Source: Streptomyces sp. GESEQ-35 (lineage in GTDB: Bacteria; Actinomycetota; Actinomycetes; Streptomycetales; Streptomycetaceae). From it: a stretch of DNA of 64,000 nt. The translations under genes were made by a program, and so were the position numbers. Of this stretch, positions 1 to 9,050 are shown piece by piece. The stretch spans positions 97,748 through 161,747 of the forward strand of contig NZ_JAFFSX010000028.1 in the NCBI RefSeq assembly GCF_017948485.1, read 5' to 3'. The notes beneath the pieces are model-generated. The model had not been told where the DNA came from, ran no database searches, and saw nothing but the letters and a program-made list of their open reading frames with translations. Every line of letters begins with the position of its first letter. Position 1 is the first letter of the stretch.

Positions 1-351
1 CTGGGCGCGGGCCGCGGCGCCGACGCGCTTCCTCAGGTCGGCGAGCCGCTCCTGGCCCTTGACGATCTTGTTGGCGAGGTCGACGATCTCCGCGGACTGG
101 TGCTCGGCCATCTCCTCGGCGGCGTTGTACGCGTCCGTGGCGGCGGCGGCCTCGCGGTAGAGCCTGTCGATCTTCTCGCGAACGACCTCAAGGTCCGCGT
201 TCGTGACGGGAGTCGAGGAGGCGGAGGAGGCTGAGGGGGTCGGCGTGGGGCTCGGTGCGGCGAATGCCATGCCGGGTGTCGCCGCCAGCACGGTGACCGC
301 ACAGACCACGGTCACGGCCGCCGAGATCAGGCCCCGCTTGCCCGTACCCAT
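1..351 (-). CDS. Secreted NlpC/P60-type cell-wall protein, N-terminal part only
   Basis: The frame starts at ATG 351 and runs off the window edge, so only 117 residues are visible. It opens with a signal peptide (basic MGTGKR, then a hydrophobic stretch ending AFAA). A Pro/Ser/Thr linker follows (about residues 34-55), then a charged helical segment of coiled-coil character (EKIDRLYREAAAATDAY). This is the usual front end of Streptomyces peptidoglycan DL-endopeptidases of the NlpC/P60 class, whose catalytic domain would lie beyond the window. The family assignment rests only on this architecture, so another coiled-coil exported protein is possible. Confidence 0.7.
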   Translation of the reverse strand, partial: MGTGKRGLISAAVTVVCAVTVLAATPGMAFAAPSPTPTPSASSASSTPVTNADLEVVREKIDRLYREAAAATDAYNAAEEMAEHQSAEIVDLANKIVKGQERLADLRKRVGAAARAQ

Positions 352-428
352 ACCCCTGCCCCCAAACTGATTTACCGTCAGTAACTTACGGACACCCGGG
401 GGATCGTGCCACGACCCGGCACAAAACG

Positions 429-489
429 ACAGAGGCAGTGACTCTCTCCCCCCATTCAGCCCCTGGTACGACGATCTCCCCGCCTCTGT
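429..489. other. Spaced inverted repeat in the 5' region of the NlpC/P60-type gene
   Basis: ACAGAGGC at 429-436 is mirrored by GCCTCTGT at 482-489, upstream of the gene starting at 351 and downstream of the methyltransferase stop at 521. On the minus strand the second arm is followed by CGTTTTGT, so it could be a weak terminator for the methyltransferase or a leader structure. I could not match it to a known riboswitch. Confidence 0.3.
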
Positions 490-520
490 GACGAACGACT
501 CATGGAGATCGTTCCCACCG

Positions 521-1333
521 TCAGAACCTGGGCGCCAACGCCGCCCAGCGCACGGTCACTTCACCCTGTCGCCAGCGCACCGGCCCGTCCGTCACCGGCC
601 AGTCGGCGGCCAGGTCCCGGACCGCGCGGATCCAGCGCTGCCGGGCGCCGTAGGAGGCGTAGGGCGCGGCGGCCGCCCAGGCTCGGTCGAAGTCGCGCAG
701 GAAGGCGTGGACCGGTTCGCCGGGGACGTTGCGGTGGATGAGTGCCTTCGGAAGGCGCTCGGCGAGGTCGGACGGCCGCTCCAGGGAGCCGAGTCGGGTC
801 GCGAACGTGACGGTGCGCGGCCCCTCCGGACCGAGCGCCACCCACACGTGCCGCCGCCCGATCTCGTCACAGGTGCCCTCGACGAGCAGTCCGCCGCCGG
901 AGCCGTCCGCCCGGGGCGCGAGCCGTGCGCACAGCCGCTCCCAGACCGCGGCGACCTCGTCCTCGTCGTACTGCCGAAGGACGTTGGCGGCGCGGATGAG
1001 CAACGGCCGCCGGGGGACGGGGATCTCGAAGCCGCCGTGCCGGAACGCGAGCCCCTCACGCTCGTACGGCTGCGCGGCCGCGACCCTCGCCGGCTCGATC
1101 TCGACGCCGACGACACGCGCGCGTGGTGCGACCGTGCGGAGGCGGCCGAGCAGTTCGACGGCCGTCCAGGGGGCCGCGCCATAGCCGAGGTCGATCGCGA
1201 CCGGGTCGGCGCTGCGGCGCAGTTCGGCGCCGTGCGTGGCCGTGATCCAGCGGTCCATGCGGCGGAGCCGGTTGGGATTCGTGGTCCCGCGCGTCACCGT
1301 TCCGACGGGGCTGGCGGCGGCGCGGGATGTCAT
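521..1333 (-). CDS. Class I SAM-dependent methyltransferase
   Basis: 270 aa. A glycine-rich SAM-binding motif I (AIDLGYGAAPW, near residue 50) is followed by the acidic end of strand 2 (VVGVEIEPARV), which are the marks of a Rossmann-fold methyltransferase. The ATG at 1333 (MTSRAAASPVG) is chosen because the upstream open frame lacks protein-like sequence. It is divergent from mshA with about 170 bp between them. The substrate cannot be told from sequence. Confidence 0.82.
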   Translation of the reverse strand: MTSRAAASPVGTVTRGTTNPNRLRRMDRWITATHGAELRRSADPVAIDLGYGAAPWTAVELLGRLRTVAPRARVVGVEIEPARVAAAQPYEREGLAFRHGGFEIPVPRRPLLIRAANVLRQYDEDEVAAVWERLCARLAPRADGSGGGLLVEGTCDEIGRRHVWVALGPEGPRTVTFATRLGSLERPSDLAERLPKALIHRNVPGEPVHAFLRDFDRAWAAAAPYASYGARQRWIRAVRDLAADWPVTDGPVRWRQGEVTVRWAALAPRF

Positions 1334-1504
1334 GGGTACGAGGGTATGCGAACGCGGCTCAAGCTCGAACGGTTGAGCGATCGCGGGTAATGATTCCGCA
1401 AAGAACCCGGAACCGGAAATGGAGTTGCACCTTCCGGTGTTCGCCCTTCTTGGAAGGCCCCGCACGGCCTCTCGAAGGCATGCCCGGAACAAGGAGGACG
1501 CCAC

Positions 1505-2842
1505 GTGAGCCAGTACGTCAGCAGGCTCGGTCGGCGCTCCCCGGCCGCGCACTCGCGGCTGCGGCTGCACCGTCGTCCCCGTCGCGTCGCGATGCTCTCC
1601 GTGCACACCTCACCGCTCCACCAGCCGGGCACCGGCGACGCCGGCGGCATGAACGTCTACATCGTGGAGCTGGCGCAGCGTCTCGCCGCCATCAACATCG
1701 AGGTAGAGATCTTCACGCGGGCGACCACCGCCGCCCTCCCCCCGACCGTCGAACTGGCCCCGGGCGTGCTGGTCCGGCACGTCGACGCGGGCCCCTACGA
1801 AGGCCTCGCCAAGGAGGAGCTCCCGGCCCAGCTGTGCGCCTTCACCCACGGCGTCATGCAGGCCTGGGCAGGTCACCGCCCCGGCTACTACGACCTCGTG
1901 CACTCGCACTACTGGCTCTCCGGCCACGTCGGCTGGCTCGCCGCCCAGCGCTGGGGCGTGCCCCTGGTGCACGCGATGCACACCATGGCCAAGGTCAAGA
2001 ACGCCAACCTGGCCGACGGCGACACCCCCGAGCCCGCCGCCCGCGTCATCGGCGAGACCCAGATCGTCGCCGCCGCCGACCGGCTCATCGCCAACACCGC
2101 GGAGGAGGCCGAGGAGCTGGTACGGCACTACGCCGCCGAGCGCGACAAGGTCGCCGTGGTCCACCCCGGCGTCAACCTCGGCCGCTTCAGCCCGGCCGAC
2201 GGCCGCGCAGCCGCCCGCGCCCGCCTCGGACTCCCGCAGGACGCCCTGATCCCGCTCTTCGCGGGCCGCATCCAGCCCCTGAAGGCACCCGACGTGCTCC
2301 TGCGCGCGGTGGCCGTCCTCCTCGACGAGCGCCCCGAACTGCGCGGCAACATCGTGGTCCCCGTCGTCGGCGGCCCCAGCGGCAGCGGGCTCGCCAAGCC
2401 GGAGGGCCTACAGAAGCTGGCCGCCCGGCTCGGGGTCGCCGATGTCGTACGGTTCCGCCCGCCCGTCGACCAGGACCAGCTCGCCGACTGGTTCCGGGCC
2501 GCCTCGGTCCTGGTCATGCCGTCCTACAGCGAGTCCTTCGGTCTGGTCGCCATCGAGGCGCAGGCGGCGGGCACGCCGGTGCTCGCGGCCTCGGTGGGCG
2601 GGCTTCCGGTGGCGGTACAGGACGGACGTACGGGATTCCTCGTCCAGGGACACAACCCCGTCGACTACGCGCGCGTGCTGGGCGATATCGCCGACGACCC
2701 CGCACTGGCGGCGCGTATGGGCGCGGCCGCCGCCCGGCATGCGCAGTCCTTCGGCTGGGACACCTCGGCCGCCGCCACGGCGGACGTCTACACGGCGGCG
2801 ACGCAGGCCTACCGCCGTCGCGTACGCTCCCACCATGGCTGA
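1505..2842 (+). CDS. mshA: D-inositol-3-phosphate glycosyltransferase MshA
   Basis: 445 aa, GT-B fold, family GT4. It transfers GlcNAc from UDP-GlcNAc to inositol 3-phosphate, the first step of mycothiol synthesis in the cytoplasm. The N-terminal nucleotide-sugar loop GDAGGMNVYI (near residue 43) and the GT4 E-x7-E motif in SESFGLVAIEAQ (near residue 343) are present. The GTG at 1505 follows AAGGAGGA with good spacing. The basic N-terminal extension (RLGRRSPAAHSRLRLHRRPRR) is usual for Streptomyces MshA. The end overlaps the next gene by 8 bp, indicating an operon. Confidence 0.95.
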   Translation: MSQYVSRLGRRSPAAHSRLRLHRRPRRVAMLSVHTSPLHQPGTGDAGGMNVYIVELAQRLAAINIEVEIFTRATTAALPPTVELAPGVLVRHVDAGPYEGLAKEELPAQLCAFTHGVMQAWAGHRPGYYDLVHSHYWLSGHVGWLAAQRWGVPLVHAMHTMAKVKNANLADGDTPEPAARVIGETQIVAAADRLIANTAEEAEELVRHYAAERDKVAVVHPGVNLGRFSPADGRAAARARLGLPQDALIPLFAGRIQPLKAPDVLLRAVAVLLDERPELRGNIVVPVVGGPSGSGLAKPEGLQKLAARLGVADVVRFRPPVDQDQLADWFRAASVLVMPSYSESFGLVAIEAQAAGTPVLAASVGGLPVAVQDGRTGFLVQGHNPVDYARVLGDIADDPALAARMGAAAARHAQSFGWDTSAAATADVYTAATQAYRRRVRSHHG

Positions 2843-3335
2843 GGCACCGAAGGCACCGCAGGTCATCGAGGGTTTCCTCAGGGGCGCCGAACTCGAATGG
2901 GAGAGCCCCGAGCCCGGCAACTACGTGGTGAAGCTCCCCGGCACCCGCAAGCTGTCGACGACCGTCTCCCTCCTCGTGGGACGCCACTCGCTCTCCCTCA
3001 ACGCCTTCGTCGTCCGCCACCCCGACGAGAACGAGGGCGGAGTCCACCGCTGGCTCCTGGAGCGCAACCTCAAGCTGTACGGCGTGAGTTACGCCGTCGA
3101 CCCGCTCGGCGACATCTACGTCACCGCCAAGCTCCCGCTGTCCGCCATCACCCCGGACGAGATCGACCGGCTGCTCGGCCAGGTCCTGGAAGCGGCGGAC
3201 GGCTCCTTCAACACCCTTCTGGAGCTCGGTTTCGCGTCCGCGATCCGCAAGGAGTACGAGTGGCGGGTGTCGCGCGGTGAATCGACCCGCAATCTGGATG
3301 CGTTCACGCATCTGATCGAACGACCCACCAGCTGA
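2835..3335 (+). CDS. YbjN domain-containing protein
   Basis: 166 aa. The ATG at 2835 lies inside the last codons of mshA, so translation is probably coupled. The sequence (FLRGAELEWESPEPGNYVVKLPG, then HRWLLERNLKLYGVSYAVDPLGDIYVTAKLP) has the alpha/beta pattern of the YbjN family, a fold related to type III secretion chaperones. No catalytic residues can be named. A gene of this type regularly follows mshA in actinomycetes, which suggests a link to mycothiol metabolism, but its role is unknown. Confidence 0.85.
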   Translation: MAEAPKAPQVIEGFLRGAELEWESPEPGNYVVKLPGTRKLSTTVSLLVGRHSLSLNAFVVRHPDENEGGVHRWLLERNLKLYGVSYAVDPLGDIYVTAKLPLSAITPDEIDRLLGQVLEAADGSFNTLLELGFASAIRKEYEWRVSRGESTRNLDAFTHLIERPTS

Positions 3336-3465
3336 TTTCAGGTACGGACTAACCGACCCCTGCGTGACCCTTCCCCGGCGCAGAGGTCTCGTGTCATGCT
3401 CACCGCCGACGCAGATCTGAACGTCGTTCACATCCATGAAGAGCCGCATGGAAGGACGATCGGAC

Positions 3466-5166
3466 ATGAGCCATCGGTATGGAACACATCGATATGGAAC
3501 ACATCGATACGGAACAAGAGTCACCAGACGCACCTTGCTCACCGCCGCCACAGCCGTGGCGGCCGCCGCCATGACCGGCGGAACGGCGAAAGCCGCCGAA
3601 GGCCACGAAGTCCCCACCCTCTGGCGGGAGTTCACCCGAACCCCCTTCACCCACCCGCAGATCCCGTACGTCGGCCGGGCAGGCTGCCACCGCGGAGCGT
3701 CCCGTCGCCCACGCCGCCCGGTCGTCGCCGACGTGCGCGACTACGGCGCCGTGGCGGACGGCACCACCGACTCCGCCCCCGCGATCAACCGTGCCATCGC
3801 CGCTGCCGGACAGGCCGGCGGTGGCACGGTGTCCATCCCGCCGGGCACCTTCGTCATCGACGACGTGATCCACATCGGCGACTCGAACGTGGTCCTGCGG
3901 GGCGCCGGCAGCGGCCGTACGACGCTGTACGCGACGAAGAACCTCACCGAGCTCATCGGCGTCTACGGATCGCGCTACGGCGGCGACAAGTCGTCGTGGT
4001 CCTGGGCGGGCGGCCTGATCTGGCTTGCCCCGAGGGCCCGTTGGGACTCCCTCACCGCCGCGATCAGGGCGAAGGCCTGGCCCTTCGAGGGCTGGACCGG
4101 CAACAAGCGCGACGAGTGGCAGACGCTCACGACCGTCGCACCCGCCCGCCGGGGCTCCTGGACGATCACGGTCGCCGACCCCTCGAAACTCCGCCCCGGC
4201 ACCCTCGTCCTCCTCCGTCTCGCCGACGACCCCGACCACACGCTCCTGGAGCACATGTGCGGCGGCGGCCCCGGCCCCGAGGCGTACAGCTGGGACGACA
4301 TGACGAAACTGACGTCGTACGTCCCCTACGAGTGGCCGGTCCGTATCGCCCACGTCCGCGGCCGCAAGGTCACCCTCGAACGCCCGCTCCCGCTCGACGT
4401 ACGCCCCGACTGGGACCCACGACTGACCACGCACGCGGAGGAGTTGACGGGCTCAGGGGTCGAGGGCCTCACCCTGGAGGCGATGGAGACACCGCAACAG
4501 CCGCACCTGCTCGACAAGGGCTACAACGGCGTCGTACTCCAATGCGCCTACGACTGCTGGGTGGACGATGTGACGGTCCGCCACGTCGACAACGGCTTCG
4601 GCCTGGTCGCCGCCTCCGCCTGCACCCTGCGCCGCACACGCGTGTCCGGCCGGGGCGCCCACCACCCGTACTTCTGCCGCGAGGGCTCGCACGACAACCT
4701 CGTCGAGGACTTCACGATCGAGCAGCGCACGGACCCGGCCCCGACGGGCACCCAGTTGCACGGCATCAATGTCGAGGGCCTGTCCTCGTACAACGTCTGG
4801 TCCCACGGCGACATGCGGATGGGCACCTTCGATTCGCATCGCGGACTGCCCTTCGCGAACGTCCGCACCGACATCACCGTGGACAACAACGGCCGGCACG
4901 GCGGCGACGCGATCGCAGGACCGCTGTTCGGCGCCCGCTTCACCCACTGGAACATCCGGGTGACCAACGGCCGCGCGGGCCTGATGAAGATCGACGGCCT
5001 GGCCCCCTGGAGCGCCACGGTCGGCATCAACGAGGTGCGCGAGTTCGACCAGATCGACGTCCCCGACTTCACCGGCGACCTGCACTCCCGTCTGGAGCTG
5101 TACGGCACCACGGACGCCGTACGACCGCGCAATCTGTACGACGCTCAGCGCGAGCTGATGCGATAG
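3466..5166 (+). CDS. Tat-exported right-handed beta-helix (pectate-lyase/GH28-like) protein
   Basis: 566 aa from ATG 3466, preceded by AAGGA at suitable spacing; an upstream ATG at 3436 has no better site. A twin-arginine signal (TRRTLLTAATAVAAAA) is followed by the entry motif of the pectate-lyase superfamily (DVRDYGAVADGTTDSAPAIN, then GGGTVSIPPGTFVI). Repeated beta-helix strands follow (VEDFTIEQRT, DITVDNNGRHGGDAI). It probably acts outside the cell on a polysaccharide, substrate unknown. The first residues come from three copies of a 15-bp repeat (THRYG). The 3' end overlaps the convergent AraC gene by 22 bp. Confidence 0.85.
   Translation: MSHRYGTHRYGTHRYGTRVTRRTLLTAATAVAAAAMTGGTAKAAEGHEVPTLWREFTRTPFTHPQIPYVGRAGCHRGASRRPRRPVVADVRDYGAVADGTTDSAPAINRAIAAAGQAGGGTVSIPPGTFVIDDVIHIGDSNVVLRGAGSGRTTLYATKNLTELIGVYGSRYGGDKSSWSWAGGLIWLAPRARWDSLTAAIRAKAWPFEGWTGNKRDEWQTLTTVAPARRGSWTITVADPSKLRPGTLVLLRLADDPDHTLLEHMCGGGPGPEAYSWDDMTKLTSYVPYEWPVRIAHVRGRKVTLERPLPLDVRPDWDPRLTTHAEELTGSGVEGLTLEAMETPQQPHLLDKGYNGVVLQCAYDCWVDDVTVRHVDNGFGLVAASACTLRRTRVSGRGAHHPYFCREGSHDNLVEDFTIEQRTDPAPTGTQLHGINVEGLSSYNVWSHGDMRMGTFDSHRGLPFANVRTDITVDNNGRHGGDAIAGPLFGARFTHWNIRVTNGRAGLMKIDGLAPWSATVGINEVREFDQIDVPDFTGDLHSRLELYGTTDAVRPRNLYDAQRELMR
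3472..3516 (+). repeat. Three tandem 15-bp units at the start of the beta-helix gene
   Basis: Three consecutive near-identical units (type CATCGATATGGAACA) encode HRYGT three times just before the Tat motif. They are clearly more AT-rich than the surrounding DNA. The copy number looks able to change by slippage, which would add or remove five residues without a frameshift. Confidence 0.9.
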
Positions 5167-5954
5167 CGCCCGGGGGTCACTCCCACCAGCTTCTTGAAGT
5201 GCCGCGTGAGATGGGCCTGGTCGTAGAACCCGGTCGCGGTCGCCGTCTCGGCCGGGCTCGTGCCGCGCAGCAGCAGGGCGCGGGCGCGGTCGACGCGGCG
5301 GGAGTTGAGGTACTGGTGCGGGGCGATGCCGTAGGCGGTGCTGAACGCCCGTACCAGGTGGGCGGGGTGGGCATGCAGGAGCAGGGCGGCCTCGTCGAGG
5401 GTGAGGCCCTGGGTGACGTGCGCGTCGAGGAGTTCGCGCATACGGCGGGCCAGGGCGGGATCACGGCGCTCCCCGGCGATCGACCGCGCCCGCAGATGCT
5501 CCCGCAGCCGCTCCCCGACCAGCGTCAGCCTGCTCTCGGCCTCCAGCTCGTCGCCGGGGAGGGCGAGCGCGGAGTGCAGTTGGCCGACGCGCTGGCGCAG
5601 CACGGGGTCCCGGAGGTCGGGGGAGTCCACGGCCGGGCCGATCAGGTCCTCGGCCAGCCGGGTGCTGTCCAGGTACAGGACGCGCTTGCGGAAGCCGTGG
5701 GGGGTGGCGGGGGAGCCGTTGTGCGGCACATGCGGAGGCAGCAGGGACACCGTGTCGAGCGGGGTGCCGTGCTCGTGCCGGTCCAGGTCGTACCGTACGG
5801 CGCCGTCGTCCACGATGAGCAGCGTCCAGGCCTCGTGCACGTGCATCGGATAGGCGTACTCGGTGAAGTGCGCGTGGAACACCTCCACGACGCCCGGGAT
5901 ACGCGGGCGCCACGCGGAGACATCACGCTGGGCGGCGGCACGCTGCGGGGCCAT
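5145..5954 (-). CDS. AraC-family transcriptional regulator with cupin sensor domain
   Basis: 269 aa from ATG 5954 (MAPQRAAAQ). The N-terminal half is a cupin-like sensing domain (HAHFTEYAYPMHVHEAWTLL). The C-terminal half carries two helix-turn-helix motifs typical of AraC (LTLDEAALLLHAHPAHLVRAF and AETATATGFYDQAHLTRHFK, ending GVTPGRYR). It is divergent from the DUF2000 gene with 49 bp between starts, so that gene is its likely target. Confidence 0.9.
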   Translation of the reverse strand: MAPQRAAAQRDVSAWRPRIPGVVEVFHAHFTEYAYPMHVHEAWTLLIVDDGAVRYDLDRHEHGTPLDTVSLLPPHVPHNGSPATPHGFRKRVLYLDSTRLAEDLIGPAVDSPDLRDPVLRQRVGQLHSALALPGDELEAESRLTLVGERLREHLRARSIAGERRDPALARRMRELLDAHVTQGLTLDEAALLLHAHPAHLVRAFSTAYGIAPHQYLNSRRVDRARALLLRGTSPAETATATGFYDQAHLTRHFKKLVGVTPGRYRISSR

Positions 5955-6003
5955 GCAAAGAACGTACAAGACGGTGTCGTACGGCGGTCGGCAGTCTCAA
6001 GGC

Positions 6004-6429
6004 ATGAGTACTGAACCCATCCGCTTCGATACGAAGATCGCCGTCCTCCTGCGCGACGACCTGGAGCCCTGGCAGCGCCTGAACGTCACCGCGTTCCTGG
6101 TCAGCGGCCTGGGCAGTCAGGTCCCCGAGGTGATCGGCGAGCCCTACGAGGACGCGGACGACGTCCTGTACCTCCCCATGTTCCGCCAGCCGGTCCTGGT
6201 CTTCGAGGTCGCCAAGGAGACCCTGACGGCAGCCCACGCGCGCGTGCTGTCCCGTGCCCTCCCGCGCGCGGTCTTCACCTCCGACCTCTTCACGACCGGC
6301 AACGACCGCGACAACCGGGCGGCCGTACGGGCCGTACCGACCGGGGAGCTGGACCTGGTGGGGCTGGCGGTGTACGGGCCGCGGAACGCGGTGGACAAGG
6401 CGGTGAAGGGGGCGCGGATGCATCCGTGA
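6004..6429 (+). CDS. DUF2000 family protein
   Basis: 141 aa. DUF2000 features are visible (DTKIAVLLRDDLEPWQRLNVTAFLVSG at the front, then the C-terminal LDLVGLAVYGPRNAVDKAVKG). The family is uncharacterised; its fold is related to peptidyl-tRNA hydrolase 2. It is divergent from and probably controlled by the adjacent AraC regulator. It converges on the MFS gene with one base between stops. Confidence 0.85.
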   Translation: MSTEPIRFDTKIAVLLRDDLEPWQRLNVTAFLVSGLGSQVPEVIGEPYEDADDVLYLPMFRQPVLVFEVAKETLTAAHARVLSRALPRAVFTSDLFTTGNDRDNRAAVRAVPTGELDLVGLAVYGPRNAVDKAVKGARMHP

Positions 6430-6430
6430 G

Positions 6431-7681
6431 TCAGGCGTTGCTGACCTCTGTTTTCGTGAGGGGCGCTCCCGCTGCGGGCTGCTCCGCCGGAAGGCGGCGC
6501 ATCAGGACGCCGTACCCCACCGCGGCCCCCGTCCCGACGACCGCGCACAGCCCCCACAGCCACTCCGCTCCCCACCGGTCGATGACGAGACCGGACATCA
6601 GCGGGGCGACGAGGGAGGCCACCGCCCAGGACATGGTGTACATGCCCTGGTAGCGCCCGCGGCCGTGCAGCGGCGACAGGCGCACGACGAGCCCGGTCTG
6701 GGTCGGGGCGTTGACGATCTCGGCCAGCGTCCAGACGCAGACCGTGAGCGCGAAGACGCCGACGGAACCGGCGAAGGCGGTGAGGCCGAAGCCGTATCCG
6801 GCGAGGAGGGAGGAGATCACGAGGAGGCGCCGCGGGTCCCGGTGTTCGATGAAGCGGGTGACCGGGATCTGGAGGGCGACGATCAGGACGCCGTTGACGG
6901 CGATCGCCATCCCGTAGTCGGCCGGGGTGAAGCCGGCCTCGCCCATCGCCACCGGCAGGCCCACCATGCCCTGCTGGAAGATCAGGGCGACCAGGAAGGA
7001 CAGGCCGACGACGCCCATGAAACGGCCGTCGCGCAGGACCGTACCGAGGCCGGTCTCGTCCGCCGCCTGCTCGGCCGGGGTGCGCTCGGGGCGGGACTCC
7101 GGCAGCTTCAGGAAGACCACGATCGCGCAGATCATGGTCATGCCCGCCTCGATCAGGAAGCCGGCGAGGTAGCTGAACTCGGCGATGAAGCCGGCCGCCA
7201 TGGAGGAGACGGCGAACCCGAGGTTGATCGCCCAGTAGTTGAGCGAGAAGGCCCTCACACGGTCCTCGGGGCGGACGATGTCGGCCATCATCGCCTGCAC
7301 GGCGGGCCGGGAGGCGTTGCTCGCCATCCCCACCAGGAAGGCGACGGCCGCGATGGCGAGCGGGTGGTGCACGAAGCCCAGCAGCGCGACCGAGCCGGCC
7401 GTCGACACCTGCGCCACGAGCAGCGTCGGCCGCCGCCCGAGACGGTCCGTCAGCACGCCCGCGCCGACGGAGGAGATGACCCCGCCGAGGCCGTGGAGCG
7501 CGGCGACCAGACCGGCGTAGGAGGCGGAGTAGCCGCGGTCGAGCGTGAGGTAGAGCGCCATGAAGGTGGCGACGAAGCCGCCGAGCCGGTTGACGAGGGT
7601 GCTGGTCCACAGCCACCAGAACTCGCGGGGGAGTCCGGAGACGGTTTCTCGGGCGGCGCGTCTCAGGGAGGCGAGCGGCAT
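6431..7681 (-). CDS. MFS transporter
   Basis: 416 aa with about twelve hydrophobic segments. The cytoplasmic loop between helices 2 and 3 has the MFS signature (GAGVLTDRLGRRPTLLV, near residue 60). A soluble mid-loop (LPESRPERTPAEQAADETG) separates the two halves. It is a plasma-membrane drug or metabolite exporter of the DHA1 type, substrate unknown. Confidence 0.88.
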   Translation of the reverse strand: MPLASLRRAARETVSGLPREFWWLWTSTLVNRLGGFVATFMALYLTLDRGYSASYAGLVAALHGLGGVISSVGAGVLTDRLGRRPTLLVAQVSTAGSVALLGFVHHPLAIAAVAFLVGMASNASRPAVQAMMADIVRPEDRVRAFSLNYWAINLGFAVSSMAAGFIAEFSYLAGFLIEAGMTMICAIVVFLKLPESRPERTPAEQAADETGLGTVLRDGRFMGVVGLSFLVALIFQQGMVGLPVAMGEAGFTPADYGMAIAVNGVLIVALQIPVTRFIEHRDPRRLLVISSLLAGYGFGLTAFAGSVGVFALTVCVWTLAEIVNAPTQTGLVVRLSPLHGRGRYQGMYTMSWAVASLVAPLMSGLVIDRWGAEWLWGLCAVVGTGAAVGYGVLMRRLPAEQPAAGAPLTKTEVSNA

Positions 7682-7842
7682 AGGTGTCCCCCACGGATGT
7701 CAGCTGGTGTAAGCGGCTCAGGCGGTGAGCACAAATTACGAGGACGCTGTCACTCGCGGCCACTGAATTAACAGATCCCGTCAACCGTCCGCTCTACGGG
7801 CGGACGTACAAGCGATCAGGGGCTTGGATTACGCTCGGACGC

Positions 7843-8604
7843 ATGGCCGACGCACCGTACAAGCTGATCCTCCTCCGCCACGGCGAGAGCGAATGGAACG
7901 CGAAGAACCTGTTCACCGGCTGGGTGGACGTCAACCTCAACGAGAAGGGCGAGAAGGAGGCAGTCCGCGGCGGTGAGCTGCTCAAGGATGCCGGCCTGCT
8001 GCCCGACGTGGTCCACACGTCGCTCCAGAAGCGAGCGATCCGCACGGCGCAGCTCTCCCTCGAATCGGCGGACCGCCACTGGATCCCGGTCCACCGCTCC
8101 TGGCGCCTGAACGAGCGCCACTACGGCGCCCTCCAGGGCAAGGACAAGGCCCAGACCCTCGCCGAGTTCGGCGAGGAGCAGTTCATGCTGTGGCGCCGGT
8201 CCTACGACACCCCGCCGCCGGCGCTGGAGGACGGCACGGAGTTCTCGCAGAGCGATGACCCGCGCTACGCCACGATCCCCCCGGAGCTCCGCCCTCGCAC
8301 GGAGTGCCTCAAGGACGTCGTCATCCGCATGCTCCCGTACTGGTACGACGGCATCGTCCCGGACCTGCTGGCCGGCCGTACGGTCCTGGTGGCGGCCCAC
8401 GGCAACAGCCTCCGCGCCCTGGTGAAGCACCTCGACGGCATCTCCGACGCCGACATCGCGGGCCTGAACATCCCGACGGGCATCCCGCTGGCCTACGAAC
8501 TCGACGCCGACTTCAAGCCGGTCAACCCGGGTGGGACATACCTCGACCCGGATGCGGCTGCGGCGGCCATCGAGGCGGTCAAGAACCAGGGCAAGAAGAA
8601 GTAA
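7843..8604 (+). CDS. gpmA: 2,3-bisphosphoglycerate-dependent phosphoglycerate mutase
   Basis: 253 aa, full length for the family. It interconverts 3- and 2-phosphoglycerate in glycolysis. The phosphohistidine motif LLRHGESEWN (His13), the active-site stretch RLNERHYGALQGKDKA and the second catalytic His in VAAHGNSLRAL (near residue 186) are all present. It is a stand-alone gene followed by a clear terminator. Confidence 0.96.
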   Translation: MADAPYKLILLRHGESEWNAKNLFTGWVDVNLNEKGEKEAVRGGELLKDAGLLPDVVHTSLQKRAIRTAQLSLESADRHWIPVHRSWRLNERHYGALQGKDKAQTLAEFGEEQFMLWRRSYDTPPPALEDGTEFSQSDDPRYATIPPELRPRTECLKDVVIRMLPYWYDGIVPDLLAGRTVLVAAHGNSLRALVKHLDGISDADIAGLNIPTGIPLAYELDADFKPVNPGGTYLDPDAAAAAIEAVKNQGKKK

Positions 8605-8616
8605 CCTGAGCTGATC

Positions 8617-8657
8617 AAGCCCCCTGCCTGCGGGTTCTCCGCTGGTAGGGGGCTTTT
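8617..8657 (+). terminator. Rho-independent terminator of gpmA
   Basis: AAGCCCCCT at 8617-8625 pairs with AGGGGGCTT at 8647-8655, followed by TT. It lies 13 bp after the gpmA stop. Confidence 0.85.
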
Positions 8658-8707
8658 CGGTGGGCCTGGGCCGTCGCTGGGCCGTGGGTCCTTCGTGAGG
8701 CGAAGTA

Positions 8708-9040
8708 CTACGGCGGACTCTGCCTCAGCTTGAGCTGCGCGTGAACCGAGTCCATGGGCCTCGCCTTGGCTCGTGCAGCAAGATCCTCGAAATAGAGCAT
8801 CGCCTTGGTGGTGAGGATGCGCTCCCGGTAGATGTACGGGGCCAAGACGTCCCACATGTTCACGATGTTCAGGCCGTACGAGCCGATGATCAGGCTCTCC
8901 TCCACCACGCCATGGGCAACCAGCTTGCCGACGTCGTCGTAGAAGAGACTGACTCGGCGGATGTCGCGCTTCACTTCGGGCGGCAGACTCCTGTACCCAC
9001 CGGCAGGCGCATGTCTGGAGGCTAGCTGCGCAGCAGGGCG
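8708..9040 (-). pseudogene. C-terminal fragment of a DUF4760-like protein
   Basis: The only start in the minus frame is an internal GTG at 8974 (88 aa), but protein-like sequence continues upstream of it (GGYRSLPPEVKRDIRRVSLFYDDVGKLV) to a stop at 9041-9043. The block FYDDVGKLVAHGVVEE, then IIGSYG, then LAPYIYRER resembles the C-terminal half of DUF4760 proteins. The missing N-terminus suggests a truncated remnant. The family call is from pattern memory; a short functional gene from GTG 8974 is not excluded. Confidence 0.5.
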
Positions 9041-9050
9041 TCAAGAAGCG

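Noticed and set aside
352..520. c-di-AMP (ydaO) riboswitch before the NlpC/P60-type gene
   Set aside because: The space is short and I could not find the conserved core elements; only a spaced inverted repeat is visible.
1327..2931. 534-codon plus-strand frame overlapping mshA
   Set aside because: An Arg/Pro-rich shadow of mshA in another frame, without a ribosome site or domain.
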